Shown here one piece after another: positions 1-8,060 of a stretch of 64,000 bases of DNA. The stretch lies in the NCBI RefSeq assembly GCF_026626745.1, contig NZ_JAPNJW010000001.1, forward strand, positions 4,138,001 through 4,202,000. Reading direction: 5' to 3'. The notes beneath the pieces are model-generated. The model was not told where the DNA came from. It saw nothing but the letters and a program-made list of their open reading frames with translations, and did not search any database. This DNA comes from Nannocystis sp. RBIL2. Lineage in GTDB: Bacteria; Myxococcota_A; Polyangia; Nannocystales; Nannocystaceae. Both the position numbers and the translations under genes were made by a program. Within the stretch, counting starts at the first letter, position 1, and each line of letters opens with the position of its first letter.

Positions 1-2334
1 CCCCCGGGCGTCGAGGTCGTCACCACCTACGACCGCAGCGGCCTCATCGATCGTGCGATCGACACCCTCAAGCACGCCCTGGTCGAGGAGGGGATCGTCG
101 TCGCCCTGGTGATCTTGATCTTCCTGCTCCACGTGCGCAGCGCCTTGCTGCCGATCGTCGGCCTGCCGCTGGCGGTGCTGCTGGCGTTCTTGCCGATGGC
201 GTGGCTGGGGATCCCCGCCACCATCATGAGCCTCGGCGGGATCGCCATCGCCATCGGCGCCACCGTCGACGCCGAGATCGTCATGGTCGAGGCCTGTCAC
301 AAGCGGCTCGAACATGCCCCCAAGGACATGTCCGAAGAGCAACGCCGCAACCTGCTCGCCGAGGCCGCGCGCGAGGTCACCCCGGCGATCTTCTTCTCCC
401 TGCTGATCATCGCAGTCGCCTTCATCCCGGTGTTCGGGCTCGAGGGCCAGGCCGGGCGCCTGTTCAAGCCGCTCGCCTACACCAAGACCTTCGTCATGCT
501 GGCGGCCGCGCTGCTCAGCGTCACCCTCGCGCCGGCGCTGCGCGACCTGCTCGTGCGCGGCAAGATCTACAGCGAGCAGCGCCACCCGATCTCTCGCGCC
601 ATCCGCGCCGTCTACGAACCGTTCGTCTACGTCGCCCTGCGCAAGCCTCGGACCACTCTGGCGATCGGCGTGTTCGCGGTGTTGTCGGCGATCCCCGTGT
701 TCATGCGCCTGGGCAGCGAGTTCATGCCGGCGCTGAACGAGGGCGACATCCTCTACATGCCGACCACCTTCCCCGGCCTGTCGATCGAGGAGGCCAAGCG
801 GCAGCTCGCGCGCCAGGACGCCAAGCTCGCCGAGTTCCCGGAGGTCGAGCGCGTGTTCGGCAAGGTCGGGCGGGCCGAGACCGCGACCGACCCTGCGCCG
901 CTCAGCATGGTCGAGACCGTGGTGATGCTGCGGCCGCCGGAGGAGTGGCCGAAGGTCACGCGCGAGCGCTGGTGGAGCGGCTGGGCCCCCTCGTTCTTGC
1001 ATGGCCCGCTGACGCGGGTGTGGCCCGAGGAGACCCCGGAGACCTGGGACGAGCTCGTCGCCAAGCTCTCGGCCGGCGTGCAGATGCCGGGCTGGACGCA
1101 GGCCTTCACCATGCCGATCCGGGCCCGCGTCGACATGCTCACCACCGGCGTGCGGACCCCTGTCGGCGTCAAGGTGTTCGGCCGCGACCTGCCGGCGATC
1201 GAGGCCGCGGGGGCCCGCATCGAGGCCGTCCTGCGCAAGGTGCCCGGCACCCGCAGCATCCTCTACGAGCGCTCGCTCGGCGGCGTCTACGTCGACATCG
1301 TCCCGCGCCGCGACGACCTCGCGCGCCACGGCTTGCAGGTCGCCGATCTCGGTGAGTTCGTCGACCTCGCGATCGGCGGCGAGCCGATCGCCGCGACCAT
1401 CGACGGTCGGCGCCGCTACACCGTCCAGCTGCGGGTCGCCGAGGATCTGCGCGGCGACCTCGAGCGCCTGCGCGAGCTCCCGGTCGCGGTGCCCGGGCCG
1501 GCGAGCGCCGTCACGCGCACCGTGCCGCTGTCCGAGGTCGCAGACGTCGCGCTCGCCGAGGGTCCGCCGATGCTGCGCAGCGAGGCCGGCCTGCTCGTCG
1601 GCTACGTGTACGTCGACATCGAACCGTGGCGCGACCTCGGCGGATACGTGACCGACGCCCGCACCCGCGTCGACGCCGCGCTCGCCTCGGGGGAGCTCGT
1701 CCTCGGGCCCGGGATGTACCTGAAGTGGACCGGCCAGTACGAGCAGATGCAGGCCATGGAGGCGCGGATGCGGGTGCTCGTCCCACTCGCCCTCGCGCTG
1801 GTGGCTCTGCTGTTGTGGCTGCAGTTCCGCGACCTCACCGAGGTCCTCATCGTCCTGCTGTCGATCCCGTTCGCGCTGGTCGGCAGCGCCTGGCTGCTGT
1901 GGCTCCTCGACTATCGCCTGTCGACCGCGGTGTGGGTCGGCATCATCGCCCTCGTCGGCCTCGCCGCGCAGACCGGCGTGGTGATGATCGTCTACATCGA
2001 CCAGGCCTTCTTTCGCCGCCTGCGGGCCGGCAAGATCCGCGACCTCGACGACATCATCTGGGCCCACATGGAGGGCACCGTCCTGCGGGTGCGCCCCAAG
2101 TTGATGACCGTCGCCTCCATGATGCTCGGGCTCGTGCCGCTCTTGTGGGCCACCGGCAGCGGCGCCGACGTGATGAAGCGGATCGCGGCGCCGATGGTCG
2201 GTGGACTGGTGTCCAGCGCCTTCCTGACCCTCGAGCTGATCCCCGTCGTCTACACTTACTGGCGTTACGCGCAGCTCCGCCGGTCCCAACGGACAGGTCG
2301 TCCGCTGGCCGAGATCTGCGGTCTGCACCGCTGA
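1..2334 (+). CDS. RND heavy-metal efflux permease, CusA/CzcA type (5' end outside window)
   Basis: Inner-membrane proton-driven pump of the heavy-metal RND family, which exports metal ions through a CusCBA/CzcCBA-like tripartite complex. The frame is open from base 1, so about 777 C-terminal residues of an expected ~1040 are visible. Seen: a TM segment followed by the TM4 motif GATVDAEIVMVE, typical of CusA; a second TM group; the periplasmic porter region starting RVDMLTTGVRTPVGVKVFG; then the C-terminal TM bundle with VLRVRPKLMTVA and RIAAPMVGG. Of the three periplasmic methionines that bind Cu/Ag in E. coli CusA, only the one in the RVDM context is evident. The YGM position reads HGL and the third is absent, so metal specificity is uncertain. 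A cytosolic loop (HAPKDMSEEQ) is encoded by two 14-bp repeat units at 313-340. Family confident, substrate not. Confidence 0.9.
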   Translation, partial: PPGVEVVTTYDRSGLIDRAIDTLKHALVEEGIVVALVILIFLLHVRSALLPIVGLPLAVLLAFLPMAWLGIPATIMSLGGIAIAIGATVDAEIVMVEACHKRLEHAPKDMSEEQRRNLLAEAAREVTPAIFFSLLIIAVAFIPVFGLEGQAGRLFKPLAYTKTFVMLAAALLSVTLAPALRDLLVRGKIYSEQRHPISRAIRAVYEPFVYVALRKPRTTLAIGVFAVLSAIPVFMRLGSEFMPALNEGDILYMPTTFPGLSIEEAKRQLARQDAKLAEFPEVERVFGKVGRAETATDPAPLSMVETVVMLRPPEEWPKVTRERWWSGWAPSFLHGPLTRVWPEETPETWDELVAKLSAGVQMPGWTQAFTMPIRARVDMLTTGVRTPVGVKVFGRDLPAIEAAGARIEAVLRKVPGTRSILYERSLGGVYVDIVPRRDDLARHGLQVADLGEFVDLAIGGEPIAATIDGRRRYTVQLRVAEDLRGDLERLRELPVAVPGPASAVTRTVPLSEVADVALAEGPPMLRSEAGLLVGYVYVDIEPWRDLGGYVTDARTRVDAALASGELVLGPGMYLKWTGQYEQMQAMEARMRVLVPLALALVALLLWLQFRDLTEVLIVLLSIPFALVGSAWLLWLLDYRLSTAVWVGIIALVGLAAQTGVVMIVYIDQAFFRRLRAGKIRDLDDIIWAHMEGTVLRVRPKLMTVASMMLGLVPLLWATGSGADVMKRIAAPMVGGLVSSAFLTLELIPVVYTYWRYAQLRRSQRTGRPLAEICGLHR
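313..340. repeat. two 14-bp CATG repeat units inside the RND pump gene
   Basis: Two contiguous 14-mers, CATGCCCCCAAGGA and CATGTCCGAAGAGC, match the interspersed family consensus CATGTCC-NNNN-GGA. They lie in the stretch encoding a cytosolic loop of the pump and keep the frame. With only two units, chance or coding constraint could explain them. Confidence 0.4.
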
Positions 2335-2468
2335 GCGCGCCCCCACCGTACGCATGCGCAGGCGCGCAATTCTGCTCGCGCGCCCACGCACCCCCGGCGG
2401 CTGCAGCGCCGCGGGCCTACAGGTGGGCGTGATCCGTCGCTGGCGATTTTTCCGCTACAGTCGTTGCA

Positions 2469-3917
2469 GTGTCGACGGCCATCACGGACGGAGCAGGCTC
2501 CGCTCCTGTGGCGAGACGTTCGCCAGCGTCCGCCTCGCTCGGCGACGCACGGATCCGCCAGATCCGCTTCGCCATCATGGCCTTCGTCGGGCTGACCACG
2601 ACCCTCGTGGGGGCTGCGATCCTGAGCACCGCCGGGCCCGAGCAGGACTGGGACCGGCTGTCGGGCGTGGTCTACGTGGTCATCGCCGCGTTCTGCTTCG
2701 CCACCTGTTCGCTCACGCGGACGCGGCTGACCCGCACCTCCGAGCTGATGATGCTCGGCACCGCCTACGGGGGGACCGCCGGGGTCGTCATCACCAGCAA
2801 GCCCGACACCGCCCTGCTGGCCGGGGTCGCAGCCCTCACCCTCGTCGTCTTCCTGCCCGGCATCGCCATCCGGACCCGGGGCCGCTCGGGCATCGTCCAC
2901 ATCGTCACGATCAGCGTGGTCTACGTCGCCAGCGTCATGGCCCGCCTGGCCCTGCGCGAGGATGAGACCGGTACCCAGTTCGGCGACATCGCCATCAAGC
3001 TGCTGGTCCCCCCGACGGCCTTCGGGCTGCAGTGGCTGATGGCGCGCGCCCTCAACCAGCGGATCATGGAGGCCCTCGAGGAGAGCGAGCGCTCGCGCAG
3101 CGCCCTGGCCGTGTCCAACCAGCTGCTGGAGCTGACGAACCGCAGCCTCGAGGCCGCGCGCATCGACGCCGAGCGGGCCCGCGACGGCGCCGAGGCCGCC
3201 AACCGGGCCAAGAGCGCCTTCCTGGCCAACATGAGCCACGAGCTGCGGACCCCGCTCAACTCGGTGATCGGCTACACCGAGATGATCATCGAGGAGGCCC
3301 GCGAGGACCGCCAGCGCCCGATCAGCGGCGTCCTGCCCGACCTGCGCAACGTCGTGCTCGCGGCCAAGCACCTGCTCGGCCTCATCGGCGGCGTGCTCGA
3401 CCTGTCGAAGATCGAGGCCGGCCGCATGGAGATGGTCCACGAGCAGTTCGCGCTCGACGAGTTCGTCCGCGAGGTCGAGCAGACGATCTTGCCGGCCGTG
3501 CGCCGGCGCAACAACCAGTTCCACGTCAAGTGCGACGGCGACATCGGCTGGATCGTCACCGACCGCGGCAAGCTCAAGCAGGTCCTGCTCAACCTGCTCG
3601 GCAACGCCGCCAAGTTCACCAGCGAGGGCCAGATCTTCTTCCGCGTCCGCCGCGAGGCCGCCCGCCTGGTGTTCGAGGTCCGCGACACCGGCATCGGCAT
3701 CGACCCGTCCAAGCTGAACCTCATTTTTGAGAAGTTCACGCAGATCGACGCGACCTCGACCCGCCGCTACGAGGGCGCCGGCCTCGGCCTCGCCATCACC
3801 CGCGAGCTGTGCACCATGATGGGCGCCACCATCGACGTCGCCAGCGCGATCGGCAACGGCACCACCTTCACCGTCGTCCTGCCGCTCTCCCCCACCCTGC
3901 CCGAGCGCGCCGCCTGA
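2469..3917 (+). CDS. membrane sensor histidine kinase
   Basis: Two-component sensor kinase of 482 aa, GTG start. Residues ~35-200 contain about five or six hydrophobic segments forming a membrane sensor without a large periplasmic loop. A coiled linker rich in Glu/Arg/Ala (~205-245) leads to the HisKA domain, with the phosphoacceptor in FLANMSHELRTPLNSVIGY (His257). The HATPase_c domain follows: N box NLLGNAAKFTS, G1 VRDTGIGID, F box FEKFTQ and G2 GAGLGLAI. It ends shortly after the ATPase with no receiver domain. No response regulator gene is adjacent, so this is an orphan kinase and its partner is unknown. No clear Shine-Dalgarno sequence precedes the GTG. The stop codon abuts a 14-bp repeat array. 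Family assignment is firm; the signal sensed cannot be told. Confidence 0.92.
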   Translation: MSTAITDGAGSAPVARRSPASASLGDARIRQIRFAIMAFVGLTTTLVGAAILSTAGPEQDWDRLSGVVYVVIAAFCFATCSLTRTRLTRTSELMMLGTAYGGTAGVVITSKPDTALLAGVAALTLVVFLPGIAIRTRGRSGIVHIVTISVVYVASVMARLALREDETGTQFGDIAIKLLVPPTAFGLQWLMARALNQRIMEALEESERSRSALAVSNQLLELTNRSLEAARIDAERARDGAEAANRAKSAFLANMSHELRTPLNSVIGYTEMIIEEAREDRQRPISGVLPDLRNVVLAAKHLLGLIGGVLDLSKIEAGRMEMVHEQFALDEFVREVEQTILPAVRRRNNQFHVKCDGDIGWIVTDRGKLKQVLLNLLGNAAKFTSEGQIFFRVRREAARLVFEVRDTGIGIDPSKLNLIFEKFTQIDATSTRRYEGAGLGLAITRELCTMMGATIDVASAIGNGTTFTVVLPLSPTLPERAA

Positions 3918-3973
3918 GTTGTCTTATAGAACATGCCCTATCGGGCATGCTCGTTCGGACATCTCGCTCGCCG
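3918..3973. repeat. 14-bp CATG repeat array (4 units)
   Basis: Begins at the base after the histidine kinase stop codon. Units: GTTGTCTTATAGAA, CATGCCCTATCGGG, CATGCTCGTTCGGA and CATCTCGCTCGCCG, each exactly 14 nt. The first and last units are degenerate, as in other arrays of the family. Confidence 0.8.
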
Positions 3974-4086
3974 GCCCCCGCGGCGGAACACGATCGAGGC
4001 CCGGGGCCGCATGGACCCCCGGAACACGGACCTCCGGGCCATCGCGCTCCGACGGAGCGCGCCCCGGATCTTCCCGTTCGGCTAAA

Positions 4087-4157
4087 TGTGCTCCAAGGGA
4101 CATGTCTATGCGGACATTCCATCAAATCACATGTCTCTCGGGTCACCTCGCCCCGCG
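4087..4157. repeat. 14-bp CATG repeat array (5 units, one with a 1-nt insertion)
   Basis: Units begin at 4087 (TGTG), 4101 (CATG), 4115 (CATT), 4130 (CATG) and 4144 (CACC). The third unit is 15 nt, so spacing is not absolutely fixed. With 3918-3973 it makes up much of the 312-bp gap before the WD40-like gene. I see no gene in the remaining ~110 bp between the two arrays. Confidence 0.75.
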
Positions 4158-4229
4158 GGGTCCGCGTGGCCTTTCGCCTCGCGCTTGTAAGCCGCCCGTC
4201 CGCGCTGCTATGCCGTCATCTACCCCCGT

Positions 4230-6065
4230 ATGTCCTGGCTATCGATCGACCCCGCTCCCATCCTTCGCCGCGAGCCCGACTCCGGCGCGCCGGTCCTGCA
4301 GATCTTCGCCGGCAAGCCGCACGCGCTGGCGTTCCTCGCCGGCGGCGCGCTGGTCGTGGGCGGCAGCCGCGAGCTCAGCCTGCACGACCCGGCCGCGCCC
4401 ACGCCCCCGCGCGCCACGCTCGACCTCGGCGGCAGCGTCGAGTGGATGACCGCCCACCCCGACGGCGTATCGGTCGTCGCCGCGGTCCGCAGCTCGCGCG
4501 GCAGCGCAGTCGTCCGCGTCTGGCCCGCGGTCGGGAGGATCGTCCGCCTGTTCAGCGAGCCGAGCTTCGGCTTTGTGTTCACCGGCAACCTCTCGCCCGA
4601 CGGCACCCAGCTGGTATGGCGCCGCAACGGCACCCCGCCGACCCTGTGCACCGTCGACCTCGAGACGGGCGCGCAGATCCGCGAGCTCGAGCTGCCGCCG
4701 GACGCCAACGGCGCCTCCACCCTGGCCGTGCGCCCCGACGGCGCCGTCTACATCGCCGGCCGCATGAGCGGGTACCTCGTCCACCCCGACGGCCGGATCG
4801 AGGAATACAGCATCTTCGACACCTTCTCCGCCCCGTTCTTTGCCACCGGCGGCGGCGTCCTGTGCATCGACGGCAAGCGGTTCGGCCCCGTCGACGGCAA
4901 ACTCGAGCAGTTCCCGGGCCTGCGAGAGAGCGCGCGCGGCGGCTCGATCGGCCACGATCGCCGCCACCTCACCTTTCACGATCCGATGAAGCACGTGTAC
5001 GTGTGGGACACGCTCGCGCGCAGCGTGATCTTCAGCGCCGCGCAGGGCGGTTGTTACGGCACTGGCGCGTGGTGGCGCGGCCAATCGGCGGCCGCCGGCG
5101 CGACCCACGTGGCGGCGATCCAGCACCTCTCGGCGACGGTGGACATCTGGCGCATCGATCAGCCGGCCGAGCCGATCGCGCGGCTGACTGGCTACAGCCA
5201 GGGCGCGCGCCGGCTGTGGGTCCACGGCGGCTCGCTGACGACGCACACGCTGCAGCCGGTCAACACCCACCTCGGCGTGATGGAGATCGATCTACAGCGC
5301 GGCGCGGCGCAGATGCTGACCCGAAGCCACGTCCACGACATGCTGCGCACGCGCGACGGCCAGCGCCTGGTCGTCCTCCACGAGAACGACTCCGGCGGCA
5401 GCGCGGCCACCCACTACGACGCGGCCGGCGAGGCGCTCGAGCAGTTCCCCGTGCAGAAGGCCGCGGGCACGCTGGCGTTGACCCCCGGCGAGGGCACCTG
5501 GGCCGTCGCCTCACACACCTGGGTCGACAGCGGCGACCCGACCTTCCACGCCCAGTGGCGCGCCTTCGGGGCCGCGAAGTGGGCCAAGACAGTCAAGGGT
5601 CGCAGCTACTTCCACGCCATCGACCTGTGCGACAGCGCGGCCGCGGTGATGATCGGCCACGAGCTGACGGTCGTCGCCCTCGGCAAGAACAAGCCCCTGC
5701 TGACCGCCAGCATCGCCGACACGGTGCGCGCGCTGGCGCTGAGCCGCGACGGCGCCCACGTCGGCCTCGCCTGCGACGACCAGCCCCGGCTCGTCCACGT
5801 CGCCTCCGGCGTGATCACCGAGCTGAAGCACGAGATCGCCGGCACGCGCCAGTGGCCCAAGTGCGTGTGCTTCGACGAGCGCGGCGTGTGGCTGTTCCTC
5901 GGCTTCCCCTCGGGCGCGATCACCCAGCACCGCGTCGCCACCGGCGCCCTCGTCGCCACCCACCACGCCCACACCGACGAGGTCCGCGCCCTCGCCTGGC
6001 ACGACGGCAGCCTGTGGAGCAGCGGTGAGGACGGCACGATCCTCCGCTGGGGCGAGCTCGGCTGA
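4230..6065 (+). CDS. WD40-like beta-propeller protein
   Basis: Protein of 611 aa, ATG start, with no signal peptide or TM segment, so probably cytoplasmic. The whole sequence is made of ~40-residue beta-strand modules that alternate hydrophobic strands with D/G turns (e.g. LSPDGTQLVWRRN, LALSRDGAHVGLACDD). The last blade is the most canonical: HTDEVRALAWHDGSLWSSGED followed by GTILRW. This fits one or two WD40/YVTN-type propellers acting as a protein-interaction scaffold. No enzymatic motif is visible. The gene stands alone and has 14-bp repeat arrays on both sides. Partner and pathway unknown; the fold call is reasonably sure. Confidence 0.75.
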   Translation: MSWLSIDPAPILRREPDSGAPVLQIFAGKPHALAFLAGGALVVGGSRELSLHDPAAPTPPRATLDLGGSVEWMTAHPDGVSVVAAVRSSRGSAVVRVWPAVGRIVRLFSEPSFGFVFTGNLSPDGTQLVWRRNGTPPTLCTVDLETGAQIRELELPPDANGASTLAVRPDGAVYIAGRMSGYLVHPDGRIEEYSIFDTFSAPFFATGGGVLCIDGKRFGPVDGKLEQFPGLRESARGGSIGHDRRHLTFHDPMKHVYVWDTLARSVIFSAAQGGCYGTGAWWRGQSAAAGATHVAAIQHLSATVDIWRIDQPAEPIARLTGYSQGARRLWVHGGSLTTHTLQPVNTHLGVMEIDLQRGAAQMLTRSHVHDMLRTRDGQRLVVLHENDSGGSAATHYDAAGEALEQFPVQKAAGTLALTPGEGTWAVASHTWVDSGDPTFHAQWRAFGAAKWAKTVKGRSYFHAIDLCDSAAAVMIGHELTVVALGKNKPLLTASIADTVRALALSRDGAHVGLACDDQPRLVHVASGVITELKHEIAGTRQWPKCVCFDERGVWLFLGFPSGAITQHRVATGALVATHHAHTDEVRALAWHDGSLWSSGEDGTILRWGELG

Positions 6066-6145
6066 GTCCGTTGGACATGTCTGTTCGGGCATGCCCGATC
6101 GAGCATGTTCTTTAGAACATGTCCGAGTCGCCACCTCCTCGTCGC
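6066..6145. repeat. 14-bp CATG repeat array (5 units)
   Basis: Exact 14-nt units start at 6076, 6090, 6104 and 6118 (all CATG), then a degenerate CACCTCCTCG unit at 6132. A weak unit also overlaps the stop codon of the WD40-like gene. The rest of the gap to 6337 shows no gene or terminator that I can support. Confidence 0.8.
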
Positions 6146-6337
6146 CCGGGCCCGGGAGCCGCCCGGTCGCCGCTCGCTCGCGGACTCGCTCGCGGGCCTG
6201 CGGCCGGCGTGACAGTTCGCTGCACGCTGCGACCAGGCTCACACGAGCACCGCCGGGCCGGTGCTCCGCGTGCGGCGCCCCGCCGCAGGTGACGTTCGCC
6301 GCCTGAACCCGCGCGAGGTTTTCGGTACACCCTCGCC

Positions 6338-7981
6338 ATGTCGTCCGCGTCCGAACCGGTCTCGCGCCCGCGCCTCCTGGTGGGCGGGGTCATGCTCCTG
6401 CTGGTCGCGCCGATCGCCGTCCAGGGGCTGGTGCGCCTGCTGTCCTCCTGGACAGGTGAGCCGCACGCCGCCCTGCCCGTCACCCTGGCGACCCTCCTCG
6501 CAGTCGCGCTCGCGTGGGCGGTCGCCCTCGTGCGCGCCGCCGTCCGCCCGCGGGTCGCCTGGCTCGCCGCCGGGCTCGCGGGCGGCCTTCTACTGTTCGC
6601 CACCGGCGCGCCGCTGTCGTCGCTGGCGACCGCCGCGATCGCCGGCGGCCTGACTGCCGTCGGCCTGCCGCTGGCCGCCGCTCGGGCCCCGCTGCCGCGC
6701 GGGCGCGTCACCGCGGCGCTGTGGGGCCTGCTCGCAGCCCTGGCGCTGCTCCAGTTCGGGCGCATGAGCGTGTTCATGGCCGACCCGCAGCAGCGCTGGG
6801 GCGCCCTGGCCGAGGCCGAGTTCCTGTCGCGCCACTCGTGCCTGACCAGCTACGTCCACGGCGCCGAGCTGGCGCGCCGCGGCGACGCCAACATCTACGA
6901 CGACCGCTACGGCTTCGAGCCCGAGACGAGGGCCGCCGAGCTGCCCGCGGCGATCGACATCGGCCCGCTGACCATGGACACCTACGAGTACCCGCCGCAG
7001 TTCCTGGCGCTGCCGCGAGTGATGCTGGCGCTGACCGACGAGTTCATGGCGATCCGCGCGCTGTGGTTCACGCTGACGACCGCGGTGTTCATCGCCGTCA
7101 GCCTGGTCCTGGCGCGCTGGCTCGGCGGCGAGGCCGAGCGGCGGGCGCGGCTCCTGCTCGTCGCCGTCGGCCTGTCGCCGCCGCTGCTGATCACCGCCTA
7201 CTTCGGCAACTTCCAGCCGATGGCGATGGGCCTGTCGGCGCTGGCGATGCTGTGGATCGTCCAGGGCCACACGCGCCGCGGCGCGGCCCTGCTGGCATTC
7301 ACGATCAGCGCCAAGATCTTCCCCGGCATCCTCGGCGTGTGGCTGCTGGCCTCGCGCCGGTTCGCCGCCGCCGCCTGGACCGCGCTGTTCGCCGTCGGCT
7401 ACGCCGCGCTCGCCCTGCTGCTGTTCGGCACCCGCCCGTTCGACGACTTCCTCGGCTACCACCTGCCGCGCCTCGCCAGCGGCGAGACCTTCGCCTTCCT
7501 CAGCCAGCCGCGGCCGTCGATGTCCAACCTCGGCGTGTTCGGCATCCCGTTCAAGGCGCGCCTCGCCGGCTGGAGCGGCTCCGAGGCCGACGCCTGGGCG
7601 CTCGCCCGCCAGCTCGCGTGGGTCTACACCCTCGGCCTGTTCGTCGTCGCCCTGGTCTCGGGCTGGCGCCGCCCCACGCCGACCACCCCCCACGGCCGCG
7701 CAGTCATGCTCGGCGAGTGGTTCGGTCTGCTCGCCCTCGGCGCCCTGCGCAGCCCGTTCGCCCCGCCCGAGGCGCTGATCCCGATCGTCTGGGCCCTGGC
7801 CTTCCGCGCCGCCGCCGCCCGCCACCGCCGCGAGGTCGCGTGGATCGTCGCCGCGTGGGTCGCCATCATGATCGCGATCCCCTCGCCCTCGCAGCCGGCC
7901 GCCGTCGTCGCCCTCGTCGTCCAGGCCGTCGTCTACACCGCCGCCCTGTGGCTGGTCCTCGCCGGCCGCCGCAGCGCGTGA
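6338..7981 (+). CDS. polytopic membrane glycosyltransferase, GT87 / DUF2029-like
   Basis: Integral membrane protein of 547 aa with roughly 11-13 hydrophobic helices. GT87 enzymes are GT-C fold transferases that use polyprenyl-phosphate sugars, known from mycobacterial mannosyltransferases such as PimE. Seen: TM1 at residues ~8-30, then a polar extracytoplasmic segment with GDANIYDDRYGFEPE and TYEYPPQFLALPR. The aromatic Y-P-P block after a TM-linked loop is typical of DUF2029 proteins. Alternating TM helices follow to the end. No accessory glycan genes are next to it. It is convergent with the PAS histidine kinase, with a repeat array between them. Family call good; sugar and acceptor unknown. 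Confidence 0.75.
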   Translation: MSSASEPVSRPRLLVGGVMLLLVAPIAVQGLVRLLSSWTGEPHAALPVTLATLLAVALAWAVALVRAAVRPRVAWLAAGLAGGLLLFATGAPLSSLATAAIAGGLTAVGLPLAAARAPLPRGRVTAALWGLLAALALLQFGRMSVFMADPQQRWGALAEAEFLSRHSCLTSYVHGAELARRGDANIYDDRYGFEPETRAAELPAAIDIGPLTMDTYEYPPQFLALPRVMLALTDEFMAIRALWFTLTTAVFIAVSLVLARWLGGEAERRARLLLVAVGLSPPLLITAYFGNFQPMAMGLSALAMLWIVQGHTRRGAALLAFTISAKIFPGILGVWLLASRRFAAAAWTALFAVGYAALALLLFGTRPFDDFLGYHLPRLASGETFAFLSQPRPSMSNLGVFGIPFKARLAGWSGSEADAWALARQLAWVYTLGLFVVALVSGWRRPTPTTPHGRAVMLGEWFGLLALGALRSPFAPPEALIPIVWALAFRAAAARHRREVAWIVAAWVAIMIAIPSPSQPAAVVALVVQAVVYTAALWLVLAGRRSA

Positions 7982-7990
7982 CCGCCCGGG

Positions 7991-8060
7991 CATGCTCGAT
8001 CGGGCATGTCCAAAAAGACATTCCCCTGAAGACATGTCCACATCGACATGTCCTCAAGGC
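7991..8060. repeat. 14-bp CATG repeat array (5 units) between convergent genes
   Basis: Perfect 14-nt phasing, with units at 7991, 8005, 8019 (CATT), 8033 and 8047. The array covers the TGA stop of the minus-strand histidine kinase (8054-8056) and starts 10 bp after the stop of the glycosyltransferase gene. Confidence 0.85.

Noticed and set aside
3918..3973. Rho-independent terminator made by the repeat array.
   Set aside because: Palindromes can form hairpins but no T-run follows, and arrays also lie in divergent regions and inside genes.
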